NCBI GenBank assembly: GCA_001247695.2
Contig: LGRX02029126.1
Location: 1-64,000, forward strand
Origin: Cymbomonas tetramitiformis
Lineage: Eukaryota > Chlorophyta > Pyramimonadophyceae > Pyramimonadales > Pyramimonadaceae
Direction of reading: 5' to 3'
Length of the DNA stretch: 64,000 nt
The stretch's first letter is position 1. Each line of letters opens with the position of its first letter. Made by a program: the position numbers and the translations under genes. The notes under the pieces were generated by a model. The model was not told where the DNA came from. It was given only the letters and a program-made list of their open reading frames with translations, and did no database searches. This document shows, piece by piece, positions 11,686-22,500 of this stretch.

Positions 11686-13071
11686 TCATGCGCAAGGACA
11701 CCCACATTGAAGTTCTGAAGAGTCCGGATATGCCGGATCAATCTTGAGCACATACTCAGATTGTTGCGGTACACAGTACATCGCACCATCGTCCCCCACA
11801 ACACCACCTTCCCACTTTTCAATCCCTTCCGTAAACGGCCCCCCAACAGTTGACACCTCTCCTGTGCTGGGCACAATCTTGAGCACTGCCTCAGCATTGC
11901 ACGGAATACCATAGATGGCACCGTCACGCCCAGAGAAACCGTTTTGCCATTTGTTAGTGCCCTCTAGCACCTCTCCTATTTCTGTGACCTCGCCTGTTGT
12001 CGGAACAATCTTCAGCACACGGTCTGCATCACTCGGCAGCCCGTACACTGCGCCATCCTCTCCAACAACTCCGCCACCATATTTGTATTTATAGTGGTCG
12101 TCGCTCTGCCGGCCCTTCGAAAGGGTACCTATCTCCACCACCTCCCCAGTACTGGGAACGATTTTCAATACGGTGTTGGCATGGGAGGGCATTCCATAGA
12201 TGTCCCCGTTCGGTGCAACCACACCTCCATGCCACTTCCACCCCCCCTCTGGTAACTCTCCAATGGTCGTGACTTCCTGGGTGCTCGGGTCTATTTTAAG
12301 CACCGAGCTGGCGTTGTATGGGATCCCATAGATGCAGCCGTCTTCCCCGAGCAACCCGCCATACCACTTCTGGCCACCCAGCAGCGGACCACCAATGGTC
12401 GTCACCTCGCAGGTGCTTGGGACGATCTTCAGCACCACCTCCGCATTGCAGGGGATCCCGTAAATGTTGCCGTCGTTTGCTAGAACTCCACCTGCCATGA
12501 AACAAACATGACCGTGGGGTGCTGGATTTCTGTTTCCTCCTGGAATTGCGTGCTACACTCTACACTCAGTGCAGGCCACGTCCAGAGCGTGCAGGCGCAA
12601 GTTCGATGGTGCTATCCATCGAACCAGCGATGATGTAATCAATTTATCTTGATCACATCCAGAGCATGCAGGCGCAAGTTCGAAGGTGCTATCCATCGAA
12701 CCAGCGATGATGTGATCAATTTATCTTGATCACATCAAGAGCGTGCAGGCGTAAGTTCGATGGTGCTATGCTCATTCAATGCGGACATGCCCCATCGCCT
12801 CTTTACTCTCTTAGAGGAGGTCCAAAGCTTACCACGCGATCTCTGAAAAGCTCTTCAAGAGTAGCATAGAACGTGCAGCGATGCAAATGCATGGACACGC
12901 GCTGCAACGGCTTGAGCCGTACCGTGCCACTTCCACTGCCCGACATAGGAGTCTTCACCGATGGTGCCCACATCTCCGCTCGCTGGATCGAGCCGGAGCA
13001 CCTTGTTTGCGTTCGTAGGGATGCCATAAATCGAGCCATCGCTAGCCCGCGCCCCGCGCAGCCACTTGAAC
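11686..13071 (-). CDS. Propeller-like 'KW-GG-DG-YGIP' repeat protein, 3' exons
   Basis: Two confident exons: 12923-13071 and 11686-12491, joined across a 431-nt intron (12492-12922, GT-AG). The join keeps the repeat in register (..KWHG|GVLANDG..). The protein has at least six repeats of about 45 residues of the form 'KWxGGVxGxDGxIYGIPxNAxxVLKIxPxTGEVTxIG', ending in a Cys-containing tail and a stop at 11686. Such repeats recur in many algal genomes and are likely beta-propeller blades; ligand and role are unknown. A further matching half-repeat (KYLGGTLGTDGVVYGIP) on the same strand at about 13825-13885 suggests an upstream exon, but I could not find the connecting exon, so the 5' part may be incomplete or broken. 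An upstream 'GVLANDGNIYGIP' start at 12498 would be intronic. Confidence 0.65.
12585..12770. repeat. Intronic tandem repeat, 76-77 bp, about 2.5 copies
   Basis: Unit starts 'gagcgtgcaggcgcaagttc' recur near 12586, 12663 and 12739. Each full unit contains two inverted parts (gatggtgctatccatc and tgatcaatttatcttgatca). It lies inside the 431-nt intron of the propeller-like gene. Confidence 0.7.
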
Positions 13072-13199
13072 CTGCGCAGTCGCTCACGCCCTTTAACTAC
13101 CCCCTCCTTGTTACGCCCCCATCAAGGATGCGGATAATTGCAAAATCCTTACGCCACGTGTTCGATTCACTCAAGCCTTCTACTATTTCATCACATCCT

Positions 13200-13372
13200 T
13201 CCATTACGCATATTTGCCCTCGTCTCCCATCACCTGCCCCCTTGTCCCCCGAGTCTCCCATCACCTTGCCTTTGTCCTCTGAATCCTCCCATCATCTGCC
13301 CTGTTACCCTCTGGAGTCTCCCATCGCTCCCTGCCCCTTGTCCCCGAGTCTCCCATCACCTGGCTCCTGGGC
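13200..13372. repeat. Pyrimidine-rich degenerate minisatellite
   Basis: Repeats of 'tctcccatcacctgccc' followed by 'cttgtccccgag' in tandem, about five imperfect copies. It probably lies in an intron or upstream of the propeller-like gene. Confidence 0.55.
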
Positions 13373-13739
13373 TACCTCCGAGCCCCGCAAGACAGTGATC
13401 AGAGCAACAGCTGACCTGCCCACAGCAATTTCAAACGAAGAGCGAACTGACTTTTTTGCCACGCCCTTCTGGCACTCTCCCTTCTCCTGCATGGGTTTCT
13501 GCTGAGCTCGTCTTCAGTATTCCTTCGCAGTTTCAGTATTCTTCGCAGGGCGCTGTGGCTGGGGCGTGCGCGGGTTTCAGCGGCTCCAAAGCGGACCGGA
13601 AGAGGTGCCGAGCTCGATACTTCCAGGAGTGCGCAGCTGCTGGCAGGCGTGGCGATCCTGTCACTGAGCGAGGCCAGACGGGGCTCGTATGCCAACCTGG
13701 TTCTCCCGCAGCGAGCATCTGATGTTCCCCGGCGGACCT

Positions 13740-14105
13740 TCAGTGGTGGGACCGCATGGACAATTTCTCCGCGTTTTTGGAAAACAATTCTTCTTCAGGT
13801 GATATGTCTCCGCGTCGCTTTCCCGGGATCCCATACACCACTCCATCGGTGCCGAGGGTGCCCCCGAGATACTTATCCTTACCTGGGACGGGCTCCCCAA
13901 ACAGATAGCAATTCGGCTGCGACCTGTCGGCAGATGCACGAGTGTGGGATGAAAACGGCGTGCTTCTTGTGCTCTCTGCGCTTCCCTCATCGGCAGCAGC
14001 CATAGTTGCCTTCCTTCTGCTGACAGAAGTAGGGGACAGCGCGCGTTTCGGGGACAGATGGCGTGCGGCCTGCGAGTGTCCCGCGAGAGCGGCCCCCATC
14101 TCCAC
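13740..14105 (-). CDS. Probable 5' exon of the propeller-like gene (partial)
   Basis: The minus frame contains the same repeat signature as the gene at 11686-13071 ('GKDKYLGGTLGTDGVVYGIPG') preceded by a Ser/Arg-rich N-terminus. The distance to the next confident exon is about 0.75 kb, and a complete repeat half is missing between them. Exon borders are uncertain: a potential donor occurs just upstream of the repeat (gtaaggataag). It could be a detached duplicate instead. Confidence 0.4.
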   Translation of the reverse strand: MEMGAALAGHSQAARHLSPKRALSPTSVSRRKATMAAADEGSAESTRSTPFSSHTRASADRSQPNCYLFGEPVPGKDKYLGGTLGTDGVVYGIPGKRRGDISPEEELFSKNAEKLSMRSHH

Positions 14106-14250
14106 AGGTTGCGGAAACTAAGCCCGACAGATATCCCCGAAGATTTGCAAGATGGAAGCTTGTGGAGCAAAATACGACAAGTGTGGCGTAAGCCCAATAG
14201 CAGCAGGCAAATTGTCAAGTGATAACAGTGACAGCTCATATTGGTACCTT

Positions 14251-14520
14251 GAGAAACGCAGGGTGTCACAGGTAGTGAGAAACGCAGGGTGTCACAGGTA
14301 GTGAGAACCGCAGGGTATCACAGGTAGTGACAATCGCAGGGTATCACAGGTAGTGAGAATCGCAGGGTATCACAGGTAGTGAGAAACGCAGGGTATCACA
14401 GGTAGTGAGAAAACGCAGGGTATCACAGGCAGTGAGAAACGCAGGGTATCACAGGTAGTGAGAAACGCAGGGTGTCACAGGTAGTGAGAAACGCAGGGTA
14501 TCACAGGTAGTGAGAAATGC
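14251..14520. repeat. 26-bp minisatellite, about 10 copies
   Basis: Unit 'gagaaacgcagggtgtcaca' plus 'ggtagt', repeated head to tail with g/a variation in 'ggtgtc/ggtatc'. There are no spacers, so it is a satellite, not a CRISPR array. Confidence 0.9.
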
Positions 14521-16246
14521 AGTCTGTGAAGAAAGTGAGGTGGGATACGGATACTCGCGGCCACAGCAACGCATTTAAGGGAAACGCCTAACCACTGTAA
14601 AGTTGTTCGGTGACCAGTGAAGAATAAGTTTTCTTAAAACCAAGGGTACGAGAGGTAGGTTGTCAAAAAGGGAACTACGGCGCAAGCAGATAGCGTCTGG
14701 ACTATTGTCGCGCCAGTACCTTTTATAATAATACAAATCCGGACCTTGCGCGAACTTGCAACGTGACTCTTTGATAGGATAGCGCGCAACAGTCCAGTGC
14801 TAGCACAGTACTGAACGGCATCTCTAATAGAACTATGATTCTGTAGTGAAGTGCCGTGACAGAAGGCAGAACGCAGAACAATGCCTATGAGCGCAAACAG
14901 CACACAAATGCACGCCTCTACAAATCAGTCGTTGTCATACGTATCGACCAGAACAACCGGGAAACCCTCACAACGTGTTAAAAAGTGTGTACCTGATTTG
15001 AAGAATAAAGTCGTGGGTGTAATCTGCGAAGCCCAAGCAACCTCGATGAGAACTTGGTGCGGGAGGGCAGCGAACACTTGGCAGCGGTTGTGACACGCGA
15101 AGTTCAAAAGTACGTTACAGAATATGGGCGCGAACGACGAGGTCAGAAAGGCCACACCTCTGTGTTTCCGGTAAGAAAAATCGCCTTTCAAAGATCGCTT
15201 TTCTTGTTTTCTTAGTTGGAGGAGCACTACGGACGCAATTGAAAGTGCGTAGAGCGACTTGCATCGAGAATTCAGTTGCGAGAAATCATTCAACGTATTT
15301 GCAATTAATAGAACGTGCACGTTCACGATAGAAAGCAAGGATATTCATTAATCAGACTAATCTTGCAAAATTCCGTTTCCCGATTCCGTGGAAATAGGGG
15401 TTTCGAAGCCAAGAACTCTCGCTCTCGTTTGAAGCTCTGAACTGAAACTTGAAGTAGTTGGCAGACTGCTGGATATCGGATTGGGATAGGCTACTCTCGT
15501 CTGGCAAGCCATACGATAGCCAGCGCAGGCGAGGGGTTTATACGAGCTGCTTTCCATTCGATTGCGATAATCGACGCCTCCGGACCATTTAGATTTATAC
15601 AGAAAAATTAAAAAATCGCTTTCCGGAGGCTCTGGTGCTGGTGTCTCTGTCTGGTCTCAGCCAGAGTGACACAGTACTGTAGTGCTACAGTCGTCGAAGA
15701 CCTGACTTTATCACTATCGTGACACGAGCACACGACGCGCGCGACGCGACGCGACACGACGTGAGGCCTTCGTCGACTTACACTTACTCTTGTCGCTGGC
15801 ACGTCATCGACAACCAATGTTGTTTTGCCATTTGTACAATTACAAAAGTCGTATTATCTTAGCTGTCTGATGAACTGTCTGATGTGTCACTGTCACACTG
15901 CTCCACATGAGTATAAGTCCAGGTGTACTTCTACAAGTCCAGGTGTACTTGTATATGTCCAACTGTACATTATACCCCGTGGTGACATGACTGTCACGAG
16001 CAGTGATCGAGCGAGACATCAGGCAGAACAGTCAGACAGGCAAGGCAGGGCGACATGAACATTAAAAATAAAATATTTACCATCGGGTGTAAGATCGCAA
16101 CTTCCATCTCTAGATTTTAGGGTTTCCGAGGCAAGAGCGAAGAGCGAAAGCTATGTCACTGCAGTTAGGGTTTAGCAGAGCGAACAGTCTACTACAGGCT
16201 ATCTGGCTATGTGAGCGAAGCTAATGTTTTGTAATTGAAGCTAATT
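14521..16246. other. Long region without recognisable genes
   Basis: Only short ORFs on either strand without domains (for example 14634-14903 minus, 14925-15338 minus). A small 'tccaggtgtacttgta' duplication is at about 15918-15958. No RNA genes recognised. Confidence 0.35.
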
Positions 16247-16684
16247 CTACTCGCAGAAGTCGTTCCAATCTTCAGGGGACATCTCAGCCCAGCCAGTCTC
16301 CCGCATGGCTTCGCGCGCGTTGGAGTAATTGTAGACGTGGCGGTCGTTTGAAGAAATGTGAGAGATGGTGGGGCCATGGTGATAATGGACGTTGATGACA
16401 GCGTTGTTGCCAACGTTCCAATTCTGCATTTGGGGAGCGTTGGGAACCATCATGTTTTCGGGCTGAAAATTCCATTCTGGCGCGGGTGGGGGAAGCGGGG
16501 CGACGGGGAAATGGCCGGCGGGATGGGGAATGGGGTAGTGGTGAGGTGCAGGCGGAAGCGGAGGTGGAAAATGGTGAGGAATTGGTTGCGGAAGAATGAA
16601 TTCAGGGGGACCGGCTGGCGGCTGACCGGCATGTTGACGGGGATCGAATTGCGCGCATGCGTACGGCCAGACGTTGGGGGGCAA
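16247..16684 (-). CDS. Pro/His-rich hypothetical protein, 145 aa (possibly last exon)
   Basis: The N-terminal two-thirds is a Pro/His/Ala-rich low-complexity region (PPPLPPAPHHYPIPHP and similar). It is followed by an ordered C-terminus with Asn/His/Tyr ('WNVGNNAVINVHYHHGPTISHISSNDRHVYNYS') and the ending 'SPEDWNDFCE'. No family recognised. The ATG at 16684 may be internal to a larger exon, since codons upstream in the frame are open for some distance. Function unknown. Confidence 0.4.
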   Translation of the reverse strand: MPPNVWPYACAQFDPRQHAGQPPAGPPEFILPQPIPHHFPPPLPPAPHHYPIPHPAGHFPVAPLPPPAPEWNFQPENMMVPNAPQMQNWNVGNNAVINVHYHHGPTISHISSNDRHVYNYSNAREAMRETGWAEMSPEDWNDFCE

Positions 16685-17329
16685 GTCCTGACCGAAACCG
16701 GAGGCGAGCGTTGAGGCTGGACTGTGCCGGAGGATCTCGTAGGCGAGCGTTGAGCGTGGAGTCGGTCGAAGATGAACACAAGCGGAAAGGGGTCGACTAG
16801 TCGAAGGTCATCATGCGGTCGAGCACTGATCCTGCATGTAAGCAAAAAGTTAGTCATGCATACACATATCGATGCATACACACTTAACGTCAGTCGCAGA
16901 AACATTATGCACAAAGATATTCATAGCAGGCAGGGTCACAGCGGCAGGGTCACAGCAGGAGGTGCACGGGAAGATGCAAACAAGAAATGGGCTTGTAATT
17001 GCATCAGAACTCCCCTTTGGGTTAATTTCGAAGTTCGAAGCATCGATCTTAGAAATCCAGCTTTCTAGGCATTGATTGGCAGTATCTTTTTGACGATGAC
17101 AGACGACTGAAAACTCGAACGATCTTGGAAATCTGTTTTTTGAGTTTCCGATTGGCTAGTATTTTATAATGTGACTCGCGATTGAAAAGACGATCGACTG
17201 CGTTGATGACAGACGATCATCGTAGACATCTTCACCGTTCGCTTCGCCGTTCGCTGACGCGACGGTAGAGATCACCGTGCGCTGACGCGCCGGTTACAAA
17301 ACAGCCTGAGGTAGGATAGACTGTGATGA

Positions 17330-17468
17330 CATGTCATGACATTGACATGACATGACATGACATGACATGACATGACATGACATGACATGACGACAACAAC
17401 GACAGCGACAGCGATGACGATGACGATGACGCTTGACGATCGATGACGATGACGATGACGGTCACGAC

Positions 17469-17504
<36 letters not shown>

Positions 17505-17595
17505 GACAATGAATGAAATGACAGTGACCTGAACCAAATTGCAAAACCAAATTGCAAAACCAAATTGCAAAACCAAATTGCAAAAACGAAATGGG
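17330..17595. repeat. Microsatellites: (CATGA)n, GATGAC-type, (CAT)n, and a 13-bp tandem
   Basis: In order: (catga)n at about 17335-17390, cgatga/gacgat repeats at 17400-17465, (cat)n at about 17468-17505, and four copies of 'caaattgcaaaac' at about 17530-17585. ORFs crossing these are artefacts. Confidence 0.85.
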
Positions 17596-17889
17596 AAGCG
17601 GTGAATATATAAACCACGGTCGTAATGGGGGAAACGATGTAATACGGTCGTAATGGGGGAAACGCTGGAATATAACGTTAACCGTTTGTATAAATTATAA
17701 AAATGTAATAATTGAATTCTGAAATACAGCAGCGAGAGCATTGTGCAAAAGCGACAGCAGGCGTGAAAACTACAAAAGTGACGTGGAACCTACTAAAGTG
17801 ACGTGGCAAAAAGTGCCATTTGAGCTCTGAGAGCAGGACTGCCCTACGATCAATCGAGTGATGAGTCGAAGACGTGCCAGCGACAAGCT

Positions 17890-17976
17890 AGTTATAGAAG
17901 GCACGTCAGACTACATGCTCTGGACTGCGCCTCCGGCACAGTCCAGAGCATGTAGTCTGACGTGCCTTCTATAACT
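17890..17976. repeat. Perfect long hairpin, 38-bp arms with 11-nt loop
   Basis: The arms agttatagaaggcacg.. and its complement ..cgtgccttctataact pair without mismatch around the loop cgcctccggca. It sits directly left of the TIR element at 17985-18750. It could be a target of small-RNA processing, a recombination product or a transposon terminus. Confidence 0.85.
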
Positions 17977-17984
17977 ACCTCTTA

Positions 17985-18750
17985 TTACCCCGGGTTGCAC
18001 CGAGGAAACCTCCGCTGTGTCACTGTCCTGTCATTTTTCTGTACTGTACTGTCGTTTTTGGGGGAATTTACGCCGACGTGGCAGTCGCGCGACAGTACAG
18101 TGACACAGCCCGGAGGTTTAGGGGAATTACCGTCGCTGTACTGTACTGCACCGCTTGCGCTGTACTGTACTGCATCGATTTTATGACAATTTGCATATTT
18201 AAGGACACCGATTTCAAGAATATTTCAGCGAAGACAGGGATGAAATCTTGGGGACACCGAGATTTTAAATAGAATTATTTATATCCACAGTATATTCTTT
18301 GTCCGCATGCATGCGCCTTTCCATCACGAAGAACCCCCTCAAAATAGTGCACGATTTCTTTAAATAGCGTACAAACGCGCGATAAATTCATCTGTGGTAT
18401 AAACGACAGAATCGAGCCATCGCGAGTGTCTGCGCTTCGATATTTCTGTACTGTCGTCTGTACGGTCGTCTGTACTGTCGTCTGTACTGTCGTGCCATCG
18501 GCTGTACCGTCGTCTGTACTGCCCCATACTTAATTCTGAAGAAGTTCATTTTGGCGACATCCACGCCTCTGCCTCTATACCGTCGTCACTTTTGTCTGTA
18601 CTGTACTGCCGTCGACGAAAAACGGTGGACCTCCAACCAGCGACGCGGAAATTGACATGCTGTCACGAACGCGGTACAGAGACACGACAGTACAGACAAA
18701 ATGACAGTACAGTACAGAGGAGGTTTCCTCGGTGAAACCTGGGGTTAGGG
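17985..18750. mobile_element. Non-autonomous TIR element (MITE-like)
   Basis: Imperfect terminal inverted repeats: the left end 'taccccgggttgcaccgagg' plus 'aaacctcc' matches the complement of the right end (ccctaaccccaggtttcacc plus gaggaaacctcc). Pairing extends inward through 'ctgtactgtactgtc'. The interior has many 'gtactgtcgtct' repeats and no transposase. Related sub-sequence (cggaggtttaggggaatta) also recurs inside near 18110. Confidence 0.65.
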
Positions 18751-19183
18751 ACTATCGAAATTGCTTCGTTCTTCGACCTAGCATCATAGGTTTAAATTTA
18801 AATTAAAAACAAAAATGCAAGAAAATGCAAAACGCCGGAAGCCGGCAGGCGAGGGGATGGCAATTCAACTACCATCGATGGATATCCAGCTACCATCGAT
18901 AGTCAGTGACGCTGACGGCTGCGGCTTCACCGTGCTGTCATGGCCAAATGACCCAATCAGAAATTGTTAAGCCGAACGCATCTGGTTCATGGAGCAACGT
19001 GATTGGTCAGTCATTTGAGGTGGGATGGTGGGTCGAGGCTCTCGCCAATCGAATGGTCGATGCTGAATTTTGGATGCAGCGAAAAGCATTCTGGGCTTAT
19101 TTATACACTTAAGTCGAGAATTTATATTCGCTGTGAGCGTCCGCTCAGCCCTCGTCCGGGTCCGCTCCGTTCCGCGTTCGGTA
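18751..19183. other. Intergenic, no gene recognised
   Basis: A small direct repeat 'ctaccatcgat' occurs at about 18869-18900. Otherwise unremarkable. Confidence 0.3.
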
Positions 19184-19295
19184 GGGATGCCCAACTACAG
19201 TTGAGCCGTCCAAGGTTTTTAGATCGGGAACATCGGAAGGTCCTAAGAGATTCCTGTGGAGCTACAAAGGACTGTATCGTACTTCGATCTCTGGA
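19184..19295 (+). repeat. Dispersed repeat, copy 1
   Basis: About 110 bp starting 'gggatgcccaactacagttg' shares roughly 80 percent identity with 36890-37005. In one frame both copies encode similar peptides (DAQLQLSRPRFLDREHRKV versus GAQLKLSRPIFSDREHRKV), so it may descend from a coding segment of a transposon. Confidence 0.7.
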
Positions 19296-19598
19296 ATCGG
19301 GTCTGCTTCTCCTCCGCTCTCTTCGTCTTGTTTGTGAAAGAGACAGCCTAAGCATGTGCATCCTGCAAGCTTCTGTTCCCCTGTCCATAACGAGAACATA
19401 GATCCGGGTACGTTGGAGCTAGCTGCCTGCCATTGCATCCATCTTCCTCAGATACAGCGGCGAGCAATTGTTATTAAATCCATACTCGTTGTGTTTCAAC
19501 ATGGTTGTGGTCATGTGTATCTGACTCAAAGCCAGTCATCACTCGCAAAACTGAGATGTTTGGCAACTGGCGCTCTTTGTTACAGGAGCCTGTACGTC

Positions 19599-22500
19599 AT
19601 GAAGTTCCTTCTATTTAGTATAACACTTATTCAGGCACTGGCGTCCTATACAGGTCAATATCCCTCATTGCATACCGTCCCAACAACACACATTCAACGA
19701 TCTGCGCGACGCAAATAGATAACCTGCCTTAACAACAATCCATATTCAGCATTTTTTGCGACGCCCAGCTGTAAACTTATGTATTGAAGATGGAACGGAC
19801 GAAAATGTTCTTTGCAATATGTTCGAAAACCTGTCTGCGCATAAAACTTCTTGCGACTTGGTCGATATGCAGTATTTCGTCGTGTTCCTATACAACCTAC
19901 GTTCGTCTCGTGATCACAGGCGCAGCTCAAAACGACAACGACTACTATGCGATTCTCAACGTGGCCAAAGATGCAACCACTTCACAGTTGAAAAGTGCAT
20001 ATCGGCAGCGTTCACTTCAACTTCACCCTGATAAGAATCCCAATGACCCAGGTCGTCTTCTCCACGGTGGCTGTGTGAGACATGTGCATACCTGTCTGCA
20101 GCTGTTCCATATATATTCGTACTGCACTTGCACCAAGAGAGATCCACGAACTTGGTTTCTAATGGCTTGCTTGAAACAGATGCACAAAGTAAGTTCCAAG
20201 AGTTGCAGAAAGCCTACGAAGTCTTGAAGGATCCCGACTCGCGAGTTGCCTACGATTCATACGGGACGTTCTGGTTGGAACTCAAAAAATACAAAGAAGA
20301 GTACCTCCAGGTGCGAATCAGAACATATCCACTTGCTGCATGGATTATTCGGTTGTTTTGTGTTATTATATCACTGTCGTCCAAGGATGGAAGGTTGCTT
20401 GATGCTTCAGCTTATTTCGGTACTGTTTGAAGAAGTCTTGACTGAATACGGCCGTCCTTCGTGATGCGTGGAACTTACTTGGATTTGCTTTTCGCAAGTA
20501 TTTCTGTGAAAATTGCTGCTAATGATGACTATGCCGTTGTGAAACGCCAGAGTGTGGAGATGGAACGATTTATTCAAGGAGGTCGCATGTACGTGAAAGA
20601 GGTCAAGGTTGGTTTGCCACGCTTTTCAATCGATCGCTTTCGCTTTTGAATGTGCTGCAGAATCAGGAATGACGGTGCAAGTGTTCTACTTGCGTTTGCG
20701 GAACACCATTTATTCACTTGTCGTTCAATAGCAATACGTGGCACGCGACCCTCCACGTGGCATAATGTAACCATCCACTTGAAAGCTTGACTCCACCGTG
20801 CAAATACTCTTGGATCCTTGTTGCGCTGTTTCTTAGGATATCTTTGTCTCTCATACACACAGTTTAGCAGACATTAACCAGATTTTTTCACGCAATAATT
20901 GCTACACTGTTGCGGTTGTTTTAGGTGGAGATCGAAGAAATGTTTTGGGGAAAGCCTGATATTACCATTCTTCATCCGTCATGGGTCGACGAAGTCATTC
21001 CTGGCTTCGATGGCATATGGGTGTTATTCTTTGGAAATCCTCAATGCGGGCCGTGTAAAGCCTCTGCGCCCAAGATGAGCCAGTTTGCAACTTTGCAAAA
21101 GGATAACCCGGTAAAACAATATATTGCTTTCTTCGATTTCTCTTGACCCTCACTAACACATCACATGCCCCACATCTACCACAAATCCGTTTGGGCCTGC
21201 AAGAGAGCGATATCCGTCTTTATGAAGGGATGCTTTCCCCCTCCAAGTGTAGATCATCACTAGCCTCGTCAGCATCTTCCTTTCAGCCACCACCCACAAC
21301 GCCCTCCTGCCCTTGCACGCCCACAGCACCCTCCTGTCAGTCCTAAAGAATATCAAGCACGCGTAAGGATAGGGCTACACTTGAAAGTAGCGTCGAGGGC
21401 ATTAAAGGGTTGCCTCTGAGGTTCGTATTGCAGAAAATCAAAGTGGGGACAGTGAATATGGGGGTGCACGGCAACCATCTCATATATGAACGAGTCAGCC
21501 CTAATTCTAACTCGATCCCTAAAATCGCGTTGCTGTTACCAAAGCAAGGTGAGAGATTACCTTAAAAACAGGCATGGTACAGCGAAAATAACTGCCGATT
21601 TTGTCTCATGCAAAGATCCAAAAGCAAACATATTGGCGAATATAGCAGTGCAAAGTGTCTGAACTGTGAGTGGCGCTCCTCCTAACATTCTTATCGTTGT
21701 TTGCAATATTTCCTCACTGTGCTGCTGGCAGGTTCGGCAAGGAAGAATAGAATGACCTGTCAAGCGCCTCGGGTGCCTGCGCAGGCCGGGAAGGATGGGA
21801 CTACGAGATTTTCCAATTCAACGCTTATGATAACTCCTATAACGGCCAACGACACTTCAATTCCCAGCTCGAAAAGGAGTGCAAGAGGCTGCTTGATAGT
21901 GCGATTGAGCCCCTTCCGGCAGAGCTCCTGCAGGTCACCCAGATCCCCAGTGCCATGACCCCTCGCCTTGTCTAATCCTTGTCATGTGCACCTCAACATT
22001 GTCCCCTGTAGCTGGTGCATCTTGTAATTTATCCCTTGCTTCGAACAAGTATCCTTATCCATTCCTGAACGTCACCTGAATGGACAAAGGCGTGAGGTTG
22101 ATACGATCCTTCAACAACCTGACTAGCACATGCACCACACAGCTGTGCAGGAAGCGCGGAGAGTCCTGATAGATTGACTTGCACATGCACCACACAGCTG
22201 TGCAGGAAGCGCGGAGAGCCCTGATAGGTTGCCTTGCACAAGCACCCCACAGCTGTGCAGGCGCGGAGAGCCCTGATAGGTTGACTTGCTGTGCACCACA
22301 CAGCTGTGCAGGAAGCGTGGAGAGCCCTGATAGGTTGACTCGCACATGCACCCCACAGCTGTGCAGGAAGCGCGGAGAGACCTGATAGGTTGACTCGCAT
22401 ATGCACCACACAGCTGTGCAGGAAGCGCGGAGAGCCCTGATAGGTTGCCTTGCACAAGCACCCCACAGCTGTGCAGGAAGTGCGGAGGCTGGCCCAACTT

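Noticed and set aside
14251..14520. Regular 26-bp direct repeats resembling a CRISPR array
   Set aside because: Units are directly adjacent with no unique spacers and the context is eukaryotic; it is a minisatellite.
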